Positions 42,984 to 51,997 of a DNA stretch of 64,000 bases are shown in pieces. Origin of the DNA: Deltaproteobacteria bacterium (GTDB lineage Bacteria; Acidobacteriota; Thermoanaerobaculia; Multivoradales; JAHZIX01); NCBI GenBank assembly GCA_022601195.1, contig JAHZIX010000002.1, positions 1-64,000 on the forward strand. The letters are read 5' to 3'. The translations under genes were made by a program, and so were the position numbers. The notes beneath the pieces are model-generated. The model was not told the DNA's origin. It did not search any database and saw nothing but the letters and a program-made list of their open reading frames with translations. Numbering within the stretch: the stretch's first letter is position 1; the number at the start of each line of letters is the position of its first letter.

Positions 42984-45238
42984 GGAAGATCGGATGCGGG
43001 GGAATACCAGACCGGCGATGTCCACGCCCGCTCTTGGATCACCGGCTGCACGTAATAATCGCTAGCCTCGTTGTTGCAACAGAAGGCCGCCTGTTGGGCC
43101 TTCAGGCGGTCGGCCGGATTTCCCGACTTCGCCAGAGCCGTCAGGCCGTTCGCGCAGCCGGTGGAGAGGGGGTCGATCTGGTATTTGTCGCGGCAGATAT
43201 GGGTACTGTAACGGCACACCGGGTTCTCGAGCACGCGCAGGTAGTAAAAGGCCGCCTGGTTGGCATCGAAGGTCTTGTCGACCCAAACACCGCACAGCTG
43301 CTCGTGGCCGGCTCCCGTGGGTTCACAGGTGTCCCGGTTCACCCAGGCGTCGTTCGGTCCACCAGCCACGTCGATCACCTTCTCGTGGGTATTCCCCTCC
43401 GCGTCGAGCCAGCCCTTCACCAGCTGAACCCGCTGTAAGAGGGCACCCTCGTTCGGATTGTCGTCGCGGTAGGCCGAGAAAAGGAACACTGGACGGGCAT
43501 TCTTGCCGGCCTTGGCCCGGGACGGTGCCTGGTCCAGATCCCCGCCCATGGGAACGCCGTGGGTGTAGCCGGCGTCGGCCAGCCGGTCGGGACGCTTGCA
43601 GAGAGTCTGAGCGTTGAAGGCGTCCCCCCAGCCGGCGAAGAAACGCACCACCGGGCGGGTGCCGCTGGTGCCATAGGTTTCGCGCCGCTTCATGGCATCG
43701 AAGATGGCATCGCGGGTGTTCTCCTCGGCCCAAACCACCGAGTAGCCGCCGGAATTGTTCTGGATGTTGTTGCCCGCTTGTACCGGGATGGCGTCCTCGA
43801 TGCCCTCGTGCCCCTCGTAGGTCGAGTTTTCCGGATGCCAGCCCATAGAGCCGTTGTGGGAATCGGACGCCGCCACGATGCCGAGCTTGAACGGGTTGAC
43901 GCCATATTGCTGTTGGAAGGCCAGGCCGTCCTTCAGAACATTGCGCACGAAGGCGCGATCGTTGAACGCTTCTGGCGGTACACCACCGCTGCCGGCGGCG
44001 GTGCCTACGCCCGAGGCGCCCTGGAGGCTGGTGGTGTCAAGGATCTCGAAGTTGCAGAGCTCGTCGGAAGTGCCGACGCCAGCGGCGAAGCGCGGGTCGT
44101 AACGACACTCGCTCGACCCCTTGTCCTGGAAGATCTCCACCAGAGGTTCCATCTGCTGCCGGTTGGCCGCGTCCTCGGCGTTCCGCGGATCGAAGAAAAG
44201 CGGCGGGATGATCGGATCGTCGGGATTGCCTACACCGCCACCCAGGTTGGAGTTGTGCGGGATGGTCAGAACGTCGCATTGGGGAAGACCGCCCTTCGGC
44301 GTCGCCTCCAGACACTGGTCGCGCAGACCGTCCCACAGCTTCTCCACCGCCGGAGTTCGAAGGTATTGAGGCGGCGTGGTGTTGGGGTCGGGGTTCTTCA
44401 CTTCGGCCATGTCGATGGCGGTGATGGGCGTTTCGATGACGTTCTCGTTGCGAAAAATGACATTGCGGTGCCAATTGGTGCCGCTGGGGGTAGATGCCGC
44501 CTCATAGGCAACAAAGGTGGTGAACTCGCACGGCTCGTTGTGATCGTGAGCCGATTCCTGGATCGACTTCCACACCGACAGGCCCGAAGCGTCGCAGTCT
44601 GCGGCACCGCTCTCGCACAGGGGCATGCGGCTGTTCATGCTGCCAGTGATAAATCCGGGGCCACCCAAAATCGTGAACGCATTGCTAGCGCTGGTCCGCA
44701 TCGCGGAAGGAGGGAGCCGGCTGCCATCTTCGATGGCGATCGGCTGACCGTCGGCACCGAGCTCCACGCCGTCGCCGGTCTTGTAGTAGAAGCCGCGGAT
44801 CATTTGGCAGTCGAGGGAGTAGTAGGCCGAATCGGGGGCGCGCTTGCCGCCGATCATGTCGCTGAGGCAAATGCCGATCTCCCCGAATTGCTCCGCGTGG
44901 TCGGTGACCATTCCCCAGTCCAGGGGTCTAGGGTTGGTATACATGGTCTCGTTCACGATGCCCCAGGGCCCGACACCGGGTAAAGGCGCCAAGCCGCGCG
45001 CGAAGCGGTAGGCATCGTCGGGAGTCGACGGCACGAAGCGAATGGCGGCATCGAAGGACAGGCCAGTGTGGAGGTGGGTGGTACCAAAAAAGGGCTGGCG
45101 GAGAGGATCGCGATGGGCGCATGGATCGCCGCTACTCGCCGCGGCTAGAGGAATCGCTGTCGCAAGCGAGAAGATCAAAGAAAGGCACGCCAGACGGGGC
45201 GTGGGGGAATACATCGGGGTCGTCGGACCGGCTTTCAT
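42980..45238 (-). CDS. DUF3604 domain exported protein
   Basis: A 752-residue protein with GGAGGTG before the ATG and a signal peptide (about 1-36). DUF3604 features include FFGTTHLHTGLSFDA, DWGMVTDHAEQFGE, LTIPHNSNLGGG, KLGIVAASDSHNGS, and YGTSGTRPVVRFFAGW. The His and Asp residues in HLHTG, TDHAE, PHNSN and SDSHN match a PHP-like metal-dependent phosphoesterase centre, which suggests a hydrolase acting outside the cytoplasm. Its substrate is unknown. It is the first gene of a triad with PpiC and HupE. The base composition of this operon looks more GC-rich than its neighbours, compatible with acquisition by transfer. Confidence 0.88.
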   Translation of the reverse strand: MKAGPTTPMYSPTPRLACLSLIFSLATAIPLAAASSGDPCAHRDPLRQPFFGTTHLHTGLSFDAAIRFVPSTPDDAYRFARGLAPLPGVGPWGIVNETMYTNPRPLDWGMVTDHAEQFGEIGICLSDMIGGKRAPDSAYYSLDCQMIRGFYYKTGDGVELGADGQPIAIEDGSRLPPSAMRTSASNAFTILGGPGFITGSMNSRMPLCESGAADCDASGLSVWKSIQESAHDHNEPCEFTTFVAYEAASTPSGTNWHRNVIFRNENVIETPITAIDMAEVKNPDPNTTPPQYLRTPAVEKLWDGLRDQCLEATPKGGLPQCDVLTIPHNSNLGGGVGNPDDPIIPPLFFDPRNAEDAANRQQMEPLVEIFQDKGSSECRYDPRFAAGVGTSDELCNFEILDTTSLQGASGVGTAAGSGGVPPEAFNDRAFVRNVLKDGLAFQQQYGVNPFKLGIVAASDSHNGSMGWHPENSTYEGHEGIEDAIPVQAGNNIQNNSGGYSVVWAEENTRDAIFDAMKRRETYGTSGTRPVVRFFAGWGDAFNAQTLCKRPDRLADAGYTHGVPMGGDLDQAPSRAKAGKNARPVFLFSAYRDDNPNEGALLQRVQLVKGWLDAEGNTHEKVIDVAGGPNDAWVNRDTCEPTGAGHEQLCGVWVDKTFDANQAAFYYLRVLENPVCRYSTHICRDKYQIDPLSTGCANGLTALAKSGNPADRLKAQQAAFCCNNEASDYYVQPVIQERAWTSPVWYSPASDLP

Positions 45239-45580
45239 CTAGAGCACCTCCGGAAAGAATCGCAACGGTAGAGAGATTGAGCAAACGATAACACGAGGGC
45301 CGACCACCGAACCTCCAGAAGAAGCCTCAAGGGCTAGCCCTTCCTTCACACCGAATTCGTCGCGAGGCACTGGAGATGCCGGGAGATGCAAGGAAGAAGG
45401 TGATTTCTGCGCCGCAGGCATAGTGACACTCTGTCGAGGAGCAGAATCGCCTTCTGACGCCGGAGATTCAGGTAGATACCGGACCGCAGCAGAAGATTGG
45501 TGAGCAGGAAGGGCTCGTCTTCACCAGGGATTTCCATCCCTCGCAATCCCATCCACCATCTCACCCCTACCATCCGATCA
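45239..45580. repeat. Intergenic region with dispersed repeat, copy A
   Basis: This 342-bp gap holds, on the minus strand from about 45515 to 45300, a segment that aligns with the region downstream of the gene at 54894-54610. Shared words include CTTCTGCTGCG (here after CACCAAT; CTTTCTGCTGCG in the other copy), CCTTGCATCT, GGCATCT and GACGAATTCGGTG. In both places the repeat directly follows the stop codon of a secreted-protein gene. No gene is supported inside it. Confidence 0.55.
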
Positions 45581-46873
45581 TCAGCGATGCTTGCCGTGGC
45601 GAGAAAGACGCTCCAATCGGGAGATCTCATCCTCAGAGAGAAGCTCGTGTTCGACTTCATTCCCTTCGTGGTCAATGAACCACCACCTGCCCCCCACCAG
45701 GGAGCGATGTTCGAACTCCGAATCTTCCAGCTCGCAGCCCTCACACACGAGTGCGTGTCCGTTCTCGAACGGCCAACCCCAGTCGTAGTGGTGGCTGATC
45801 GCCTCTTCGAATTGGCGATTGAAGTAGACGATCTTGCCCTCCCGCAGGCCTCGCGTGAGCCCCTCGGACCAGGGGTCAGGGCTGAAATCGAAGCTGATTG
45901 CGCTTAGCGATGTTCCATCAGGTCGCACGTGGTACCAGCCCTTCGTTTGGACGAGCACCCTGGCAAAGCCGTCATCGAGGCTCACCCGTTCGACATGAGC
46001 CGGGTCGATTTGCAGGCGCCCTTCCGGGTCTAGCCGAGCGCACTCTTCATATCGGTCCCAGTCGTAGTCGATCTGATTCGCCGAGAGGTTGGTCGCGTCA
46101 CTACTGGCCGTGTAGGAACAAGATAGGTCATATGGTTCGAGATCCTGGATGGGCCAGGGAATGGGCTCGAGGGCAAGTCGTGCGAACGAGAGGTCCATCC
46201 AAAGGCCGGGTTCCGACTTCACGACCGCGAATTCCCAATCTCGCCAGCGCCAGGACATCTTGGATGGATCGAGAACAAATGTTTGTTCGTCGAGAACTTG
46301 CCCGGTCGAGAAACCGCCTTCCAGCAGGTACATCTCCCTGAACTCGACCTGGACTGACCGAGAAGACGCCCCGTCTGGATCGCCGTTTGTCACAAAGCCC
46401 GTCTTCACCACCAGCTCGAGCGGCGGCTCCAGGACCACGGGCCGATTCTTGGTGGCACGGACTGTCCGTGGCTCATCGAGCCTGCGCTCGGACACCCGGT
46501 CGAGGCGAACCGCGACATGGGCACCGCGAGGCTGCAAATCGACCAATGCGACGCGAACGTCTTTTACCCAAGCGTTGGTCTGACTCTCGTAACCTTCTGA
46601 CATCGAACTCAGCTCAAACGCGACTCCGTCGAGAGAGAAGTGAACGGTAGTGCCGCTTCCCGCTGGGTAGGACTTGGGGAGGAAAGGTGACTCAGCTATC
46701 GTTTCGCTCACGATTGAGGTCAAGACGAGCGTGCCCGCACCGGTCTTCACGGGCACATCGAGGGACAGATCGACGAGACCCGGTATCGCCGACTCCTCCG
46801 TCGTCTCACCGTCGAGATGCGGTGTCGCAAGAAATCCAAAACACAAGAATCCAACGAGGAAGGAACGTTTCAT
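45581..46873 (-). CDS. Secreted protein with WG-repeat-like C-terminal region
   Basis: The ATG at 46873 begins a signal peptide (MKRSFLVGFLCFGFLATPHL); a longer frame upstream lacks ribosome signals. About 430 residues. The N-terminal half is beta-rich (VPVKTGAGTLVLTSIVSETI) with no recognised family. The C-terminal part (about 300-410) has GWYHVRPDGTSL, WSEGLTRGLREGKIVYFN and WGWPFENGHALVC, which fit the spacing of WG (KWG) repeats, a beta-propeller-like module. It ends with an acidic/basic tail. No catalytic motif is visible. Function unknown. Confidence 0.65.
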   Translation of the reverse strand: MKRSFLVGFLCFGFLATPHLDGETTEESAIPGLVDLSLDVPVKTGAGTLVLTSIVSETIAESPFLPKSYPAGSGTTVHFSLDGVAFELSSMSEGYESQTNAWVKDVRVALVDLQPRGAHVAVRLDRVSERRLDEPRTVRATKNRPVVLEPPLELVVKTGFVTNGDPDGASSRSVQVEFREMYLLEGGFSTGQVLDEQTFVLDPSKMSWRWRDWEFAVVKSEPGLWMDLSFARLALEPIPWPIQDLEPYDLSCSYTASSDATNLSANQIDYDWDRYEECARLDPEGRLQIDPAHVERVSLDDGFARVLVQTKGWYHVRPDGTSLSAISFDFSPDPWSEGLTRGLREGKIVYFNRQFEEAISHHYDWGWPFENGHALVCEGCELEDSEFEHRSLVGGRWWFIDHEGNEVEHELLSEDEISRLERLSRHGKHR

Positions 46874-47014
46874 CGCTCTACTATCCCACAGGAGGACAGC
46901 CTGGGATCTCTGTCGATGGGTTCGAGTCGGAGGTTGCCCCACCAGTGAACAGTTGGATCAAACCATACTCAACCTACGGGGTTCAGTATTCCTTTCTCCC
47001 ACAGCTTGGCAAGG

Positions 47015-47042
47015 CTCTCTATTCGGCTACGGGCTATTCGCG
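47015..47042. repeat. REP-like repeat, isolated copy
   Basis: CTCTCTATTCGGCTACGGGC followed by TATTCGC lies between the WG-repeat gene and the subtilase gene. It is the same family as the repeats ending the RAYT elements, but no transposase sequence is next to it. Confidence 0.7.
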
Positions 47043-47085
47043 ACTTTTCGCCAAGGGGAGAGGTCTCTCCGGGGAATTATTCGCG

Positions 47086-50000
47086 CTAGAAGGCCTCTAG
47101 GTCGGCGGAACTAGCAAAAGTATTTGGCGGATTGTTGTACACCTTCACGGCTCCGGTAACGCGATCGGTCACCGTAAGGGTGTAGTCCACATTGGACAGC
47201 GATGCATAGAAGACCCACCACTGACCATTTACTGGGCGACCATCGAGAACCTTCACGACCAACTCGATATTCGCTTCGTTAAAGAACGTGAAATAGCCAC
47301 TGTCTTCGGTCAGTGCAACGGCGGTCCCGGAACCGGTGTTGCCCTGTGGGTCGGTCCATTGGACCAGCGCTGAGAACCGGCTGCCGTTGAGGCAGAGGGT
47401 CTCACTGTCAGCAACACAGGGAAGCGGTGCCTCGCCAGCTTCGGGCAGAGTTTGGAGCGCCGGTAAGCTTTGAGCCAGAGCTTCCAGGCTTGGCTTCACG
47501 GAGCGAGTATCGAGAGAAGGTAAAGAGCTGTTTCCTTCTTCCGAAGGAGCTTCTATGGCAAACGCCATCGTATCTCCGAAGCTCGCGAGAGCCCCACTGG
47601 GATTACGGTAGTTCCTGATCAAACCTGTTGCGGTGTCCGTAACCGTCAAGGTGTACTCGACGTTGGATAGAGATGCGGAAAAAACCCACCAATGCCCATT
47701 GATCAACCCGCCATCTAGGACTTTCACCAACAACTCGACATTGCCGGGGCGGAAGAACCAGAAGGCTCCGGATTGGTCGGTCAGGTTGATGGCGTTGCCG
47801 ACCCCGGAGTTTCCGCTGTGGTCTTCCCACTCCACGCTCACCTGAAACCGCCCTTCGCGCAAACACATCTGGTTGGGATCTTCCGCATCGCAAATACTTG
47901 ACCCGGTCCTTGGGTTGGAAACCACCAGAGCAAAAACACCAGTGGGACTTCCGTCCTGATCATCCCAACTCAGGAGAAAGCCATCCTCCATGCTGCCAAC
48001 ACTGGGAAATAGAGGCCCTCCAGGGCTCAGGTCCTCAACCACTTCGCTATCCGGCCCTCCGAAAGGATTGAGGAAGCGATAGAAGACTCCACAATCGGCC
48101 ACAGCGTTCGAGGCCGGCGGGCAGCCATCCCAGGTGACCATCGCCTGACCACTCGAGTCCGCAGCAACACCAAGAGAAAGAAAATACAGGTCGTCGGTAT
48201 CACTGACAATGACCTCATCTGCCCAAGGGCTTTGGGTACGATCAAAGGCTCGGGATTTGATGGTGCAAACCAGACCTTCCGACGGCGGAGTGCAGCCTTT
48301 CCAAACAACCAGAAAACTACCATTAGGAAGCCATGTTACATCTGGAGAAACGTCGAAGCCGCTGGGTTCCTGGTTGATTCGAGTCTCGCTGCCAACGCGA
48401 TCCCCTGAGGCATCGAACCGTTGTGCCATCACATGGGTCCCTGGAACTTGAATCCAAACCACGACCATCTCACCGTCCCCCGTGTGAGTGATGGCAGGGC
48501 GCCGCGGAGACCCGGCACTGTTGGGGCCCACCGGCCGTGCCGAGCCAAGAGGGGAACCATCGGCGGCAAAGCGTCGCACAAAAATGTCGCGCTCGGCACC
48601 GATGTCCACTGTCCAGGCGACGGTAAAGCCCCCCTCGTCGTCCATGGCCACGGAATAACCGCCAATAGGTGGCAAATCTGGATCCCGATACAGCTCCAGA
48701 ACAGGGGAAGCAGGGTTGCCGACTGCCGTGAACAGACGCCCGGCCACTACCGGAGTCGTGTCGTCGGTGCGATCGATCCAAACCACCACGATTGCACCTG
48801 AATCATTGCGATCGGTAGTCGGGCTCGAGAGTTGGAAACGACCAGCCTTGTCAACGAGGAAGTCCTCACCGAGGAACTCCCCCTCTGGGGTCAGTAACCG
48901 AGCGCGAATTTCTGTTTCCCCTTCGGTCAACTTCTGCCGGTGCCAAACTACGACTGTGCCACCGGCCGCGTCAGCGGCTATCTGAGGGGTCAGATTTACA
49001 TCTGACGTGGGAGGAGTGTGATCATCGAGAGAGATTGGAAAGGGTGCTGGAGGGTTGATGGTAATCGGGAAATTGAATTGCTGCTCCCAACCGTCTCCCT
49101 GCACGTGCAACTTCAGCTCTCCCCGGTGCCGATCCGGTGCTCCCGGAGCAACGGTAAAAGAGAAAACCTGAATGTGGCTATGGGTGTTCGACCAGCCGTT
49201 TCTCCTACGGGTACCATCGGTGATCTCGATGAAAGGATCTGAGGTCGTCAACGTGAGGGTGACCAGCCCCGAAGCCGGGACCCAGACATTTTTCAGAGCT
49301 GGACTAAATGTGATGTTCTCCGCTGACTCTGCCAGACCATTGCCGTTGTTCGCAGGGTCTGTGGGGTCATCCCTCAGGCGCCAGGAGGTTACTTTGAGCA
49401 CCGGTTGCACCGAAGCATCCAAGGCGTTGAAGAGATCCAGCTGGCCATGGCCAAAACTCTGCCGATTTCCGCTGGACCCAGCCGTGAAAAGACCGTGATC
49501 CCGAGAAGAGCCTTCCAGGCGGGAGCGAACCTCGGAGGTGCTCAACGATGGATATAGAGAAAGAACCAACGCAGCAGCGCCAGCGACGTGGGGAGCTGCC
49601 ATGGAAGTGCCATCAGAACGAACGTAATCGGCATCTACCACTTTCTCTTCGCCGCTAAGAGCTGTTCCCTGAGCCTTGAGAGAAAGAACATCCACCCCGG
49701 GAGAGGCAAGAGAGACCAGTCGACCGGTATTTGAGAATCTCGCTCTTTTGCCCGAAGCATCGAGAGCGCCGACAGCCATCACCGCAGGGTGGCTGGCAGG
49801 AAAAGCGGCGGAAGTATCGATACCTCTGTTGCCAGCGGAAGCTACCAGCACAACCCCAAGGCTTGCGGCATATTCCACACCGATTCCGATGGTTTCGCTG
49901 CCGCTACCGCCAAAGCTCATATTGATGATGTCGGCTCCGTTGTCAGCTGCCCACATCAGGCCAACGGCAATATCATCGGACTCCAGTAGCCCAAAGTTGC

Positions 50001-50982
50001 CGCCGTTAGAAGTCGAAATGGCGAACCCGGCCCGGATCGGCATGAGAGAGCTGTTCCAAGCGACGCCGGCTATTCCGATGCCATTGTCGGCCACCGCTGC
50101 GATCGTCCCACTGACGTGAGTGCCATGGCCGTTACGGTCGGTCGGCTCGAAATCCTGGGTAGCGTAGTCCTCTCCAGGGATGGCGACGAAGCCCCGATCC
50201 AGATAGCTCTCGAGATCAATGTCCACCACATCTCGCCCAGGGTTGCCGGCCGCATCCCGCCAAATATTCGCTGCCAGATCCGGATGAAGTACATCGACCC
50301 CCGTATCCACCACCGCCACGGTCACTCCACCACCACCGATGCGCGGTGGCTCCTGCCAAAGGGAAGATCTCTGATCCCAAACCTGATCCCACTCACTCGC
50401 CTCGAGCCCCCAGAGATCCGAGTAGGGCTGGCTCCAGCTCCCGGACTCCCAAGATTCGTCTCCATCACCGTCGACATACCGGTCTCGAGGCAGGGCCTCC
50501 TGACGGTAGAGATGATTGGGCTCGGCAAAGATCACCCGAGGGTCCTGTTTCAATCGGTCCACAACCTCAGAAGGATCCTGCTCGCCGCCGAGGGAAAAGC
50601 GGTAGATATGGAATAGCTCCGGCAAGGCGACTGTCTGTCCCTGCACACGCGCCGAGAGGTTCGCCTGCACGACCACCCGATCGTGCTCCTGCCTCAGAGT
50701 CTCGATAGAAAGCAGAGAGCTACCCTGCGCCAGTCGGAGGGTCTCGCTGGACGACCGAAACACCGCTTGGACTGCCGTCACTTCCAAGGCCTCGAAAAGC
50801 AGATCCAGGGTGGGCACCGTGCCACGATGAGCGAACCCGGTCTGAGCGCAGAACTCCAGCTGATCGTTGAACCGCACCAACACTTCCCGAGGTGCTTCGC
50901 TTAGATCCGGTAGTTCTCCAGCAACAGCTGGTACAGCCAGGAATAGGAGAAGTGAGAGAATCTGTGGGAATCGGCTGCGCAT
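47086..50982 (-). CDS. Secreted subtilisin-like (S8) protease with duplicated C-terminal domains
   Basis: The ATG at 50982 follows GAGGAGATTCC and starts a signal peptide (about 1-22); 1298 residues. An inhibitor-like prodomain (about 25-165) precedes the S8 catalytic domain with D226 (AVVDTGVDVLHPD), H286 (GHGTHVSGT) and S460 (GTSMAAPHVAGAAA); N in NMSFGGSG is the oxyanion region. Beta-rich domains follow (about 520-1050), then two related modules of about 100 residues at the C-terminus, each with LCLxxxRF, WxDxxGNxGxG, LTxxSGxFxFF and VKVLDG-x-x-NGxWWVF. These modules are common at the ends of secreted proteins in Thermoanaerobaculia-like genomes. It probably degrades external protein. Confidence 0.92.
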   Translation of the reverse strand: MRSRFPQILSLLLFLAVPAVAGELPDLSEAPREVLVRFNDQLEFCAQTGFAHRGTVPTLDLLFEALEVTAVQAVFRSSSETLRLAQGSSLLSIETLRQEHDRVVVQANLSARVQGQTVALPELFHIYRFSLGGEQDPSEVVDRLKQDPRVIFAEPNHLYRQEALPRDRYVDGDGDESWESGSWSQPYSDLWGLEASEWDQVWDQRSSLWQEPPRIGGGGVTVAVVDTGVDVLHPDLAANIWRDAAGNPGRDVVDIDLESYLDRGFVAIPGEDYATQDFEPTDRNGHGTHVSGTIAAVADNGIGIAGVAWNSSLMPIRAGFAISTSNGGNFGLLESDDIAVGLMWAADNGADIINMSFGGSGSETIGIGVEYAASLGVVLVASAGNRGIDTSAAFPASHPAVMAVGALDASGKRARFSNTGRLVSLASPGVDVLSLKAQGTALSGEEKVVDADYVRSDGTSMAAPHVAGAAALVLSLYPSLSTSEVRSRLEGSSRDHGLFTAGSSGNRQSFGHGQLDLFNALDASVQPVLKVTSWRLRDDPTDPANNGNGLAESAENITFSPALKNVWVPASGLVTLTLTTSDPFIEITDGTRRRNGWSNTHSHIQVFSFTVAPGAPDRHRGELKLHVQGDGWEQQFNFPITINPPAPFPISLDDHTPPTSDVNLTPQIAADAAGGTVVVWHRQKLTEGETEIRARLLTPEGEFLGEDFLVDKAGRFQLSSPTTDRNDSGAIVVVWIDRTDDTTPVVAGRLFTAVGNPASPVLELYRDPDLPPIGGYSVAMDDEGGFTVAWTVDIGAERDIFVRRFAADGSPLGSARPVGPNSAGSPRRPAITHTGDGEMVVVWIQVPGTHVMAQRFDASGDRVGSETRINQEPSGFDVSPDVTWLPNGSFLVVWKGCTPPSEGLVCTIKSRAFDRTQSPWADEVIVSDTDDLYFLSLGVAADSSGQAMVTWDGCPPASNAVADCGVFYRFLNPFGGPDSEVVEDLSPGGPLFPSVGSMEDGFLLSWDDQDGSPTGVFALVVSNPRTGSSICDAEDPNQMCLREGRFQVSVEWEDHSGNSGVGNAINLTDQSGAFWFFRPGNVELLVKVLDGGLINGHWWVFSASLSNVEYTLTVTDTATGLIRNYRNPSGALASFGDTMAFAIEAPSEEGNSSLPSLDTRSVKPSLEALAQSLPALQTLPEAGEAPLPCVADSETLCLNGSRFSALVQWTDPQGNTGSGTAVALTEDSGYFTFFNEANIELVVKVLDGRPVNGQWWVFYASLSNVDYTLTVTDRVTGAVKVYNNPPNTFASSADLEAF

Positions 50983-51156
50983 GGAATCTCCTCGGCAGTA
51001 GCTACACACTCAGAGTTTGGGGAAAAGATGACGGCTCGTATCAAGAGGCGTTATCTAAGTCTTAAACGCATCACACCGCCAAGACATTCCTGGGTCAGAG
51101 TACTGTATTCACAGGCTCGTAGCATCCCTCGGGTGGAGCCGACACCTGTGCTAGTT

Positions 51157-51226
51157 CAGCGTTCCTGGCACAGTGTTCCCAGCACAGCGTCCCCAGAACA
51201 GCGTCCCCAGAACAGCGTTCCCAGAA
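51157..51226. repeat. 14-bp tandem repeat, five copies
   Basis: Five units close to CAGCGTTCCCAGAA start at 51157, 51171, 51185, 51199 and 51213, with one to three changes each. The unit length equals that of the array at 12876 but the sequence differs. Confidence 0.9.
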
Positions 51227-51372
51227 CTAGAGGGACTAAGCACTTGTCCCTGGTCACGCTGAGTGGGGTAAGGCAGCTCCCCATGATCTTCCCCTTATCT
51301 TGGACGGGTCCATGGGCTTCGGTAGGGGCTGCCACTTGCCCCACGATCTTCAAATTTCCTTCGCCGCCGGGC

Positions 51373-51426
51373 CTCTCCGTTCGGGCCTATCCGTTCGGGC
51401 CTATCCGTTCGGCTACGGACTTTTCG
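51373..51426. repeat. Compound REP-like repeat
   Basis: CCTCTCCGTTCGGGCCTATC is followed by a second CCGTTCGGGCCTAT and a final CCGTTCGGCTACGGACTTTT. The last unit matches the REP-like family and folds as TCCGT-UCGGCU-ACGGA. Partial internal amplification gives a 14-15-bp step. Confidence 0.75.
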
Positions 51427-51458
51427 GGGTGATGGTATCTGTCGCCAGAGAGGACCAC

Positions 51459-51587
51459 ATGAGCCATTTGACTCAGCCAGCTGGAGATCTCCGCTACGAG
51501 GAAGTGTTCGAGGTTGTGGAAAGCCCGAATCTCAGAAACATTGCTCTCCTGTACGGGGACTTCAACCTTCTTAGCTTTCTTAGTTAG
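51459..51587 (+). CDS. Short ORF in a RAYT leader
   Basis: GAGAGG seven bases before ATG starts a 42-residue frame, MSHLTQPAGDLRYEEVFEVV onward, ending five bases before the RAYT fragment at 51593. The same leader at 54974-55132 has the ORF broken after 12 codons, but in another frame keeps FEVV-SPKFR-, so coding pressure is uncertain. No family is recognised. Confidence 0.3.
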   Translation: MSHLTQPAGDLRYEEVFEVVESPNLRNIALLYGDFNLLSFLS

Positions 51588-51592
51588 AAGGC

Positions 51593-51855
51593 ATGTCCCA
51601 CCGACTCCGCTTGGCACCCCCCGGCCCAAACGGCGAAACCCTCGTCGAGATCATCCATCGCTGCCTAGCTGGCCTTTTCCTCCTGGGCCCTCCAGGCGGC
51701 TCAACGCCATCGTCATCGGCGTCCTGGTCCTGGCTCAAAGCAAATACAGCCCCCAGCGCCGAACTGTTCGGGGGCCCAAGTTCCGGGGGCCCAAGTTCCG
51801 GGGACAGCCATCGCTCCGCCATCGATCCTCTTCGTTCGACTAGGGACTATTCTCG
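51593..51855 (+). pseudogene. RAYT deletion derivative 1
   Basis: The first codons, MSHRLRLAPPGPNGETLVE onward, match the full-length transposases; DNA similarity continues with a frameshift for about 160 bp to CTGGCTCAAAGCAAATACAG, then stops. A short 14-15-bp GTTCCGGGGGCCCAA duplication follows, and the unit ends with GATCCTCTTCGTTCGACTAG, the decayed REP-like end. Catalytic His and Tyr are missing, so it encodes no active enzyme; it could only be moved in trans. Confidence 0.75.
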
Positions 51856-51997
51856 CTCGGCACCGTGGGCCAAGCTGCGGGCTACCGCATCGGCCAGCTA
51901 CAAGAAACGACCCTTCAGGAAATCCATCTCAAGATAGCTGCTACGACTTACGGGCTTTGGACCAGGTCGTCAGCGATGAGGGCGCTTTGTAAGCGGT

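Larger units (their letters stand above)
50983..51592. other. 610-bp intergenic region with minisatellite, REP-like repeats and RAYT leader
   Basis: Contents in order: a 14-bp minisatellite (51157-51226), a compound REP-like repeat (51373-51426), and a leader with a 42-codon ORF (51459-51587) that aligns with the segment before the RAYT fragment at 55133. The subtilase promoter must lie in the first part. No other gene is supported. Confidence 0.5.

Noticed and set aside
43559..44983. Long plus-strand frame of 474 codons opposite the DUF3604 gene
   Set aside because: Antisense shadow in GC-rich DNA; the minus strand has signal peptide, DUF3604 motifs and ribosome site.
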